Positions 34,544 through 46,500 of a stretch of 64,000 nt of DNA are shown here, piece after piece; the stretch's first letter is position 1, and each line of letters opens with the position of its first letter. The notes under the pieces were generated by a model. That model did no database searches and was not told the DNA's origin. It saw only the letters and a program-made list of their open reading frames with translations. Source of the DNA: Mya arenaria (taxonomy: Eukaryota; Mollusca; Bivalvia; Myida; Myidae); assembly GCF_026914265.1 (NCBI RefSeq), contig NC_069128.1, forward strand, positions 34,512,498 to 34,576,497. Reading direction: 5' to 3'. A program made the position numbers and the translations under genes.

Positions 34544-37500
34544 CAACGATAATGACCGCCAAGGTAATATGTTAAATAAACTATGAGTCAGTTCACATTG
34601 TCACAGGCCTCGACGGTACCTTATGAAATATAATAATATACAGGTGGGTTTTTTTTGGCAATATTTATAGCCGGTATTCGGTCATAATCCCAATGGCAAA
34701 AAGTATCTTTTTTTCCCAATTTCCCAATAAAAATTCCCAATCTGGAGCTCAAAAGCTTCAAAAGAAAATAAGAAAAAAAGACGATGAAAATAAAAACAAA
34801 ACAGTTACTTCCCCTACATGCAAGTGTCTATTCACAGAAACAAATAATGATGTAATATCCGCGTCATGGTGAAAGGTGGATTTTCATTGGTTGAACTATA
34901 TTTTTTATCCAATCAAATTAAGAGTTAAAACATTGTGTTGAAAACATGTATCATTGTCAACAAAAGGATTAATAATTTAAAGTTGACACTAAATTATTTG
35001 GTGCAGAAGGGGATTAGAATAATTTATAGACAATGCTGTTCTTTGTCATGCCTCACCAACATGTTTACATACATGACATTGACCTTCATTGCCAATATCG
35101 GAAAATGACAGAACTGAGAAGTGAAACTGAAACTTAAGACAACAGGGTGAAATGACCAAGTATTTATTTATTATAATGATGGTGTATTTACTTTTTGATG
35201 AATGTCAAAGGAATCATGTTGATGAAATTTTACAAAATGGATTCATTTGTTTTTTTGTTCAATTGAAAACAAGTCTGACTATTTGAAAATTGGAATCAAT
35301 TAAAAATAGTAATATATTCATTCCATTCTCTCCATGAGTCTGAAAGTCATAATTTTTAATAGGCAGCAGATTTTGTATCCAATTTAATAGGAAAAATGAA
35401 GATAAGCCCATTAAATTGTCTCTGAATTTTTTAAGAACTTGTTAATCAAACAATTGACTATTTCAAAGAGTTAAAACAAGGGATTAAAAATTTAAGGTGT
35501 TAACGGAGTCAGTGCATATTATGTTAAAAATACCAGTGTTATTCATTACAGTATTATATAAATTATATCCTTTGTAATTATTTATGAAGAATTTCCCAAT
35601 TTTGCCAAAATTGACGCGAAAATTCCCAATCTCATAGGTATAGGTCATATTACCAAATTACCGAAAAAAACAACACCTAAATATATTCAAAATGATGATC
35701 CAGATTTTGCAAATGAACTCCTCAAACTTTAACATTTTCTGATACAGTTTATATTACTATCATTTGAATGTTACTGAATAATGGTTCAGATCACCTGTTT
35801 TCATAAAATAGAATACTATTTTATTTTTTAAATGCTATCATTATTGTCTTTGAAGGTGCTGAACCATGTTGCCAAGATGTGCACTACCACTACCCATGGG
35901 ATTTTGCCCAGCAAGTCCATTATCAACATCATGCGCAACAAGTCGGGCCGATATATTTCGCCAGGCCATAAAAGTGTCAAGTGTTTGGCATGTGTACCGA
36001 AGGTTCAGGTATATTTTTTATGGTTATATGTCACTCTGAATAAAACAAGTAGTAACAGAATAAGACAGATCTTATACCATATATATGTACCTTTAAAAAT
36101 TGTATTTTCAAGTCAGAATTAAATTTGTAGCTTGGATTTTTTTATGTTGTCAGCTTTCCATTCTTTTTCAAAAACTTTTAATTTGGCCAAACTTAGAAAT
36201 CCTTTCAAAATATTTAACTTAAACAAGTAAAACATTCTTGATCTTAGCTTTAATTATAAAAATGAATTGTTATTAAAAATATAGATCTGTAAAAGTTATA
36301 CAGCCATCTGTTAGTGTCATTTTGGGATATCTACTTTATCTTCTTGCTGACTATTTCAGTAAAATTTTATTATTATTTGTGAAATCATTTAAAGGGGCTA
36401 TACAATAACTTTGATGAAATAGCTAAAAAAAAGAAGAAAATTGTTGAAAACTGACAAAAACTTGGTATTGATGTGTACAATGCATTGAAACTAACTAACC
36501 GAAGTACCACATAGTTTACAATTTATTTATTTTTCAGTTTTTTCGTATTTTACCATTAAAAAAGATTTCTAGGTTTGTATACCTAGTAGAATTCATTTTT
36601 ATGCGTGAATGGCTTGTCGATGTTATCACGTGATATTACCAAATTAGGTATATAGCTTAAATATTCCAAAGGTTTAGAGTAAGCTTTCGTTGCACAGTGG
36701 ATACAACACTGGACTGCAATTTTGGCGACTCCAGATCAAACATTTATATTTTGGTATTGTTTTACAATTATGATATCAAAAAGTTAAACATTTTATTAAA
36801 TAATTGTCCTGAGATTCATTACAGAAAAAAAACATTTTTTGGTGCCAATCTGGTGTATAGTCCCTTTAACAATAGTTAACATTATTTATACAGGAAAGCA
36901 GACATTTTATCTGGTGGACGAGGCCGAATTGCCGGGGAAAGGAAGTGACAGTGTCGTGAGCCTGGCCCACCACTACTTTCAGCACTATGGTGACGGTGAA
37001 AAACATGCTGAGGTATTTAGTGCTTTAAAACGATAACCCATTAAAATTATCTATAGAATATTTAATGGATTGAGGGTTCTAATAGCCTATGCAAACTTCA
37101 TCCTTATTGCTGAGAAGAGATTATGAGAATCAAATAATTGGATTTAGTTGTAGTTTGCGTTTTTTCTATGCTTCCAGTGTTGTAATCATTAGAATGACAA
37201 CATTGATGGAATTTTATATGTGTATAATAATAGTTTTTAAAAATACAGGAACTAGTTATTTTTTATAAAATTTGGTCAATTTTGTTTGACATTTGATGAA
37301 CATTTTTACCGTGGGTTCAGAAAACTGATATTGCCTCCTTCAGCACTTTGGACTTTTGGTCGCTTCAGACAATTTATCTTTATAGAAAGGTATATTTCCC
37401 AACGTCCATTTGCCAAATAAGCATTTGGAAGAGTTGAAAACGTATAAATCCCGATTTAATCTGAAGAAAACATGACGTAACATTTCGTGTCAAATATGTT

Positions 37501-40500
37501 ACATCTTGAATCGCTTGGTTTTTTGACAACAACAGACATGTATAATTCACTTTAGTGACCTGTTTTTAATTTTACCGAGGTCAGGTGTTCATTTGATGAA
37601 AACAATAGTTCCCATAAATACATACAAAACGTGTATTGATCGACCGAAATATTTCGCCTAAAGTCTTGTCTCAAATGTTACGTCACAAATTATTCAGATT
37701 TTGTTCATGTACACAGCCCTTTGTGTATTTCGACAAACTTTAACTGTGTGGCATATAGCTAATACCGCAACAGAAAAGTAGCACCGAACGCGTGCATTGA
37801 TACTGTGTAGTATATCCGATTTACAGTCAAAACGTCCCCAGGTCAAAACGTCCTATGGTCAAAACGTCCCCATTTTGGTCAAAACATCCCCAGTGCCTAG
37901 TCAAAACATCCCCAAGAACGTCATTGTTGGTTTGGACAGCTTGTCCGAAGACGCACCACTCCAAGATGGCGGAACAAGCAAAGCATGGGTAAGTGTTGTC
38001 GTGGAAGTTAAGTCCTAACAGATTCGAGGTGGGCTTATTTTATTCAGTTTCATGACATTAATTGATGCATCTTGTATATTTCGCCTGTACGGGTGCACAA
38101 ACTAATAATTTGTCTCAATTGCCTTGAGGTTTAAAACATTCAAATTCACGCGCGTTCAGTTCAGATGTGTTGTAAAGATCGATCTGAAGCTGGTATTTTG
38201 GTGTCTTATGTACGTCTACGAAGTATTTTGGTGTCTTATGTTACGTCTATAAAGTCATTGTGTTTACATCGGTACACGCTGTATTTTAAGCAGTCATAAT
38301 TCGCAATTTTGCATTTATAAACTGAGTAAATTTTAATTAGATAATTGGGAATTTCTTAAAAAATGCCTGTTGTCACACAGCTCTTATTACAAGAATACGT
38401 AACGGCGACACCATTCATTACCGGTTTTGACATTTGCGTAAAAGAGTCCCATGTTACTTCCAAATAATTTTGAAAAGCATTTTAAGTCTCTAGTGCTAGT
38501 AAGAAAGAATGTATAAACATGTTATGTACCTGTGTTACGCAATAATCAAGAGGTTTCCGGACAATTCGGCACCAAACGAATTCGGCATACATACCTTTTC
38601 GGCACTAAGTTAATTCGGCACCGCCAATTCGGCACCATCCGACCGGATAATTCGGCACCGTTTTATTTTATTTTTTGCTCATGTATTTAAGCAATAAGGG
38701 TTGACAGGTTTTTTCAAAAAAAAAATATTCCCCGAAATATTTTTAGAGCTACTTTATTTTTTAGTTTGTTTTCAATTCTTATATCTGTATTCATTGTCAT
38801 AGATATACCGTACCGTATTCTAAATTTTAAGTCCTTGTACACATATTTTAAAAGCATTTGAATTTTTGTAAATATACTGAATTCAAAAGGAATGAACGAG
38901 ATAATAAACAATATATGTGACATAAAAAAATGTTAACATTAAAACTTTATGCTGAAACTTTCATTGTTAAAAAAAACAATAATAAGAAACATATGAAAGT
39001 ATTTTGCAAAAATAAAATAAAGATGCTATGGTATAATACCCAATTTAATGTGATTCTTATAAAAATGAACTCGTAAAAGTTGATTTTAAACATAAATTAA
39101 TTTACACGGAAAGGAATATAATTAGTATTTAAACTTAAATCATTTTATTGGAAAATTGCTTTCTTATTCCGTATGCATAAAATACTTAAATCGAATATCT
39201 TCATAAACTACTAAAACATAATGAAAATAAACAGACGACTTTAAATTTATTACAGAGTAATTTGTTGTGTGATGAGATTATTATCTGTAGAAACACATGT
39301 CACAGTGTGTCGGCATGTGTCTCGTTAATCAACCCTATCCGTTCAACCCCTGGTGTGAAAATTAATAATAATCTTTAACGTACCATTGTTTATTGATAAC
39401 CATATGGTTTAATTGAGTACACGGGGGTCGCGTGGCAACTTTCTGAATAATATTTGTGCGCGTATATATTCAGTCAGACTGATTTTCAGATATAGTTGTA
39501 GAATTTTTCTATTTAACTGTTAAACGTTCCGATTAGCTGTTGGAAAACTGTATTGGATTAAACAATGATCGACGATTTGTGCATAAAGTGTCGCCGTCTT
39601 GTGAGGCCTAGGCAAAAGGGAAGGACATGTATATCATGTGAAAAAAACAACATGAACAGTGCCTTGAAGGTAAAATCTTTCTTTTTATATGTAAAATGAA
39701 AGTTATTTGTTTTTAATTATTATATTGTTGCATAAAAACTTCTAATGGGTAATTTGTTAGTATAATAAGTGATTGTTTAGTTAACGTACTTGTTATTCAT
39801 GTGTTTTCTTTTCTGCATACACATATGTTATACTATAAAGAAATACATAAAATAATGTTTTATCTGCCTTAAACTACAGATGAAGCTGAGACATGTTCTT
39901 TTGTGTGCGGGTCATGCGTAGAAAATATTCCGGAAAGGGGATCGTGTATTAATGCCGACGATATCATTGACGAACCGCCTCTTTTGGAAATTAGTGTAAG
40001 TTTAAGTTGTCTTCTTTTTCATTTTTTTCTTTTAATAATTGTTTCGGTTCCTGGAATTACAGAATTTCCTACAATTATAATGATACTATCAACCTAAATC
40101 ATGTTGATAAATTATCATTATTGTTATCGTTCTTATATTCACTTGATGTCATGTTTGAGTTTTAATTCAATTACAAAAATAACTCAATAAATCAGTCTGT
40201 TTTTAATCTTTGTATAGGCTCCAGTTGAACAACTGTCATCAGTCGATGAAGAAATCTTCAATGAACCACCAGTTTTAGAACGAAGCGTTCCGGTAAGTTG
40301 AATATCTCAAAAACATGTAAAAGAATATTAGTTTGCTACTCACAATAGAGGTTTCAGGAATAATTATGTATGTTCTTTTACCAAATAATGTTAATTATAT
40401 TGTGCTCAATGTTTGCAAAGTATATTTGTTTTTTAAATACAATTATTTTTCTACTCCAGCTTTCCATATATGGTGCCGAGACTATGGTCGACTATTTGAG

Positions 40501-43500
40501 TGAAAGCGGACAGAATCAAGCTGGGGATTTTAGCTTAAATATTTCCGGGTTAACTTCAGCAGAAACGAGCGTTCTTCATTCAACTATAACAGAGGTGATT
40601 TATATTGTGTTCAATGATTTTTGTATCCGACAGTTTATGAATTGCGTTTATTTTAACGTTCATATATCATAAGTAATTTGATGTCATGTAAAATGCGTTT
40701 CAAAATACTTACTAGTAAATGATTTTCAGTTGAGTGACGCAGATGCAGCGAGAGTCACTTTCAATCTTGGCACCAATTTCGGAATGGAGAGAGAAACAAG
40801 AGAAAGTAACGAAGTATGTATAGTATTTGAAATAGTACCAAGTTTTGAACAGACTAATATGAATCGAAACCTTTTAAAGCTTGTTTATCGATTCAAACCA
40901 AGGGTTTTACGTAAAGACTATTACTCTTCCATTTCAGTCTACCTCCTCTATACAAAGTCAGACCCACCAACACCAACTAAGTGTTAATATGTCAAGGGTA
41001 AGTATTTCAGGTGTGGCTGACCAGAACTGGACCTTTGACGTTACCAGAGATGAACAACTGTTGGATGCAACAGTTATATTTGAAAGGTAACGCTTTTTTA
41101 GATGATGAATATACAAAGGAATAACATATTTTAACAATAAGAAGATACATATTAAAATTAAAGAAAATGGTACTCATCGCTGATTGTTTATAGAAACAAT
41201 CGCAACACTTAACGCAACGTGACAGTATATATAATTGAATAAAATGTATGTATTATAATATACGTGACATTTTTATTATACAATTTACATGGTAGGTCTC
41301 TGGATGGAAGTGCCATAACCGACACAGTCCTTCAAGATCCAATGGAGGTTCGGTTCGAAGTCTTGGAGAACGGCACAGAGCGGGGAGGAAAAAAATTCGT
41401 GTCTTCAGACAGTTTCTCCTACACTCAGAAGGTAAAACAATGTACACTAATTAATTAGCTGATGATACTTGATATATTATTCAAAAGGGATCAAGACAAA
41501 TCGGCCCCTTACCAAATCGGCCTACTACCAAATCGGCCCCTAAGACGTTTCGGCCCTGCCATTTCGTCCCCTTAATTAAAATGACTCGAGACGTTTCGGC
41601 CCCTTAGTGATTTTCAACAGAGACATTTCAGCCCCTTAATTTTATTTTTTATCTTGAGTATAAAGTAAAACATTGTAGGTCTTCTTATAAATGTAAATGA
41701 GATCTGTAAATAAGTTGTAAATAACATATTTAAATTTACAAATAGACAAATATGCATGAAAAACAATGATATGACTGATTTAAAAAATACCCTGATTTTT
41801 AATATAAAATATTAGAAAATCTAAGAAATTTTATTTGTTTTAACTGTTAATTATTAATTGATCATTAAAGACTTCAAAGAAAAATTGTCTTTGAACCATG
41901 CGTTCTTTGCAAGGCAAACTGTGGGTGTGAAAAAGACATTCAAAAACGTGTGAATGAATAATTGTCTTTAATTTGTTAATGTTATTTACAGTTGATTGGT
42001 ATTATTCTGTAAGTGTGAGAATTAGCTGTTGGGAAAGTCGGAACAATCCTTGTAGACGTATTTATAAGCTTGTAAACACAAAGTGTCACAATACCAACGC
42101 CTGATACCTCTGTGGAATGACAATTTGCCATAAGACCGTCTGTCTAAAAACACCTTTTAAGCCAGTATGGTTTTGCATACGTATTCAATATAAGATTAAT
42201 AATAGTTTTTTTCATCCATACCTGATTTGAATATAAATTACTGAATTTCATAAAATGTATAACTTTCTTTCCATGTGTTTGTTTTTTATTATTAAATTGT
42301 AGTTAATAAGAAGATCTATGTACTGTATAATAGTTCTTATAAAATATATGTTCTCTTCTGTTCATAAATCATTATCCATCAATATCCATCTTAAAAGGCA
42401 TCTGGTGTTTGGTCAAGACTGATGTTAGACAATGGACATGCCATTATACATATTATTAGCAACATAGTTGTGTATAATATTTAAAGATTATTTAAAAAAA
42501 AAAAAGTTTAAACATTTCTTCTTCAACTCTATTTCGTTTTATAAAAATATCTCGTGAAGAAATCTTTACATGTTTTCAAGTGTACAGATATTTTCTTTAA
42601 ATCTATTTTTATCTATACCTTTGTATGCATGTATACAGTATAGCTTTGTCTATTAAAATAAAAAAAATGAAATTACATGTTTTTTTCTTATATTTAGAAA
42701 TAAAAAAAATAAAATAAAAATAAGGGCCGAAACGTCTCGGTAATCAGGGGCCGAAACGTCTACGTGATGGGGACGATTTGGTAAGGGGCCGAAAAGTTAA
42801 CCGTTTGAACTAGGGGCCGATTTGGTAAGGGGCCGATTTGTCTGGTAGCCATTCAAAATTGCATATTCTCATGAGGTCTTTGTAATTAAAATATAATTTA
42901 TGTAGAGGGCGAACTAGAACATACTGCTGTATGTTACAGTCACGGATGCGAGTTATTGGATGGACCCGGCAATGGCGCTGCAGCGTCCGGGGCAAGACAC
43001 CATGCACGGCCACGGTGAATAAGAAGGAGGGTATCTTTAAACGCGGGATCAACGACCACAACCACGCTTCTGATGGTAACATAGGCAAAAAGCTTAAAGT
43101 TAAAGCTGAGGTAATCACGATGCAATATACTATAAGGGATATTATTTGCTTTACACTTACTTGTATTGTCAATTGTATATGATAGTATTCGATCTTTATT
43201 CTAAATGAATATATTAGTACTGCATCTTGGATTGTTTACTCAAGGTTAAACAGGCAGCTCTACAAGACATACACCGTCCGGCATCTACTATTGTCGACCA
43301 GAAGATGTCTGAGCAATTTAACATACGGGATTTCAACTTACCTAACATGGAGAATTTACTGCGGATGGCGAATCGGGCACGAGCGGATCAAAGACCACGA
43401 GAACCGACTACGCAGACTTCGAGGTAAAAATGTACTTATTAAAACGAATAGATTCATCTATTCAGCATGTAGACGTTTTGTGAAGAAATTGAATAACATT

Positions 43501-46500
43501 ACAAGTGTTGAAATATCAATTGCAGATAAACAAAGAGTTCATTGACGAGAGCTTCCTAGGGGACATTAGCCACGACGGCCAGCGGCACCTGCTTTTTGCT
43601 GCACGTGACCAACACGGTGTTCTTAGGCGTGCACGACGCTGGTACTTGGATGGGACTTTTAAAGTGAGGAAGGAACCCTTTCAGCAGTTGTTTGCCGTTC
43701 ATGCGTTCGTGAGGTCCGGAGTTAACAAAAAGCAGGTGCCTCTCGTGTTCGTGTTGATGACAAGAAGACGCAAAGAAGACTATATTGCGGTACAAACTAT
43801 AATTAATTGTAAATAAATTCATAGCATAAATGGCGTCGCCATCATCAATTACATTAAATGACGTTATTTTATATTTCAATAAATACTGGAGTAATGACTT
43901 TATGTGCACAGTAACGGCACGAATATATAAATAAAAACATAATTAAGGCTGACCATTTTCTAAATTATGTTGTAGGTGTTGGAGAAGTTACTTGGAAGTA
44001 ATCGACTACCAAGTAGATGTAGAGGGATGCATGATGGACTTTGAAGTTGGTACGCAATGGTATTCGCTTAGTATAAGCCGCTTTTTGTTAAAACAAATAC
44101 TGATGAACAAATGTATAACATACTTCCATGCGGTATTAAATTATTATCAAAAGGAACACTTCAATCTGAACCCATCATTGTCAAGTTTGAAAATAATTGT
44201 CTGTTTTAGGACTTTGGGCAGCACTCCGCCATGTATTCCCGCGGGCCTCAATGAAGGGTTGTACATTTCACTGGACACAAGCTGTGTTCAGGAAATTGAC
44301 GAGTCTTGGCCTGAAGACAACGTACGAACAGCGGCAAGGGATGTACTGGCTGGTAAGGAGCCTCCTTGCCCTTCCCTTTCTGCCACCGCAACACATAGAG
44401 AGCGCGTTCCGTCGTCTTCAAGAAAAGGCAACTACCACCAAACTTGAGATTCTCTGTGAATACATAGACGACCAGTGGATGTCCAACTCCTGCTGGACGG
44501 TGCGCGAATGGTCTTGCTATCTTCAGTCTGTCAGGACAAACAATGACTGCGAAGGTAAGCAAAAATCTAAATCCCAACTTGTTAAATAAAGCATTATATT
44601 CTAGTAGCATTCTCGTTCAGCTGCACGGACTTAACATTAGGTGCAATTATAATGAACAATTAATGTAGTGCCATAACATAACATTAAAGTTAAAGATTAA
44701 ACAAACTACCGATCGCGTGCCATAAATTTTGATTAATAGTTTTATACCAATATATACGATTTAAGGATGGCATAGACGGATCAACAGTAAAGCGGGTCGC
44801 AGCAACTTGCAGTTTTACGTTCTTGTGCCATTGCTGCAGCGTGAGGCCGAGACTGTTGGACGACAAATACAGCTTGTGTTCGAGCACATCTTGTCCCGCC
44901 ATAACCGGACAGTGTACAGGGAATTAGACGTGAAACTGCAAGACCTATGGACTTCTTTTGACGACGGGGAAATTAGCGCGTCAGCCTTTTAAAGTCAATT
45001 GGGCAATGTATCGACCCATTTGAAAATGCACAGCGGAGTATCATTCTTTATATACTAACAAAAAGCAAAGTACATTATTATTGTCAAAAAAACAAACAAG
45101 TGAACTTTAAGTAATAAGTGTAATTTAAGTGTAATTTTATCTCTGTTTTTTCTAAGACAAATACTATATATTAAATAATTTGTTTTAAAATAAGAATATA
45201 TGCATTCATTTTGAATACTACAAAATAGCATTTCAATTTACATCCTAGGTTTTAAACAGCCAAATAATCGCTTACATCTGTTCTAATTCTCTAAAAGTCC
45301 AAACCAATGTAAGATATCGTAATGGAGAAAATAGGTTTAACATTGTTTCATATTTTTACCCATTCATTTCAGATCCATTTGGTGTAACGTTTCAGCTACA
45401 CGAAGAAACTAACGCCTCGAGGGAAGATCAGCTCAAGATCCAATTTTGGCAAACTTTCATGTATATTCAATTATTAACTAAACATTGTATTTGCAAATGA
45501 CTATTTATGATAATTTATGAATTGCCTTTCAATTTTGAATTAAATTTTTGACAATGAACGTGTCTTGTAATCATTACTTACCCACAGCGCACGCGTTTTA
45601 CTGATGTTAATTATAGTTACAAAAATAAGAAGCAAAATATCCCCCCAATGAACAAATTTATGCGTATGCTATTAAAATAAGAATGTTCATAATCTTGGGC
45701 CATCTGTTATTACTGAAAAAAACGATACATGATACTCACATTGGATGATCGAATGTTTTTTGAAAGGTAGATTAAATCATTAATTGAAATAAACGAACCA
45801 TATAACGAATGCAAGTGAGAACAGTTGAGTTAAAGATAATTTGAATTTTGTGCCGAATTGACTCTGCTTTATGGTGCCGAGTTGACGGGGTGCCGAATGT
45901 GTTGGTGCCGAATTGACTAGGCCGAATTCGTTTGGTGCCGAATTGTCCAGTTACCAATCAAAAGACATATACAAGAAATAAGCCTCAAATAGCTCATATT
46001 ACTGCCACAAAAGTATATAACTTTACTCTTTGATGTGCGCCTTTGTGTCCAGTTACATCTGGATGTAAAGTCCTAAAACCGATTGTATGCTTCAAAACTT
46101 GGCATGGTTTGCTTTGTTTTTCTGCATAAAAAACAACTATTTATGTGACAAAGCATTACAAATTATAATAAAGCAAATGTTTACAACAAGAAAGGGTTCC
46201 ATTTATAGTGGAATGTCATCGTTACATCACCAATTTTTTAAATAAATTGAAGGCTCATTACTTTTTTTTGTGTGAAGTGCTTTATTTAAATCTTCTAAGG
46301 TATTTTAGAAGTGACAAAAACAAATGCAGTTAGCATGTAAAAGAACTTACTAAACTATTGATCAAAAAAAAAATTATGCGGACACCAAGCAATTTGTGAT
46401 GTAACAAATCAAGCTGGACAGTGAATTCTTCCTCATATAGCTTAAAAAAGAAAAAAAGAATGTATTAAATTTTCCAGGTTTATTTCGATAATGCTGTCTG

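Larger units (their letters stand above)
38552..45955 (+). mobile_element. 7.4-kb Mutator-like element (MULE)
   Basis: Ends GGTTTCCGGACAATTCGGCA and, in reverse complement, GGTAACTGGACAATTCGGCA, continuing CCAAACGAATTCGGC in both. Each TIR is about 105 bp and made of repeated TTCGGCACC. Flanking 8-mers AATCAAGA (38,544-38,551) and AATCAAAA (45,956-45,963) fit the 8-9 bp duplication of Mutator elements with one mismatch. Contains a split transposase gene (39,565-44,992) and a nested element (41,487-42,850). It lies in the intron between the 36,894 and 46,478 exons of the QNKNN gene, same strand. Confidence 0.9.
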
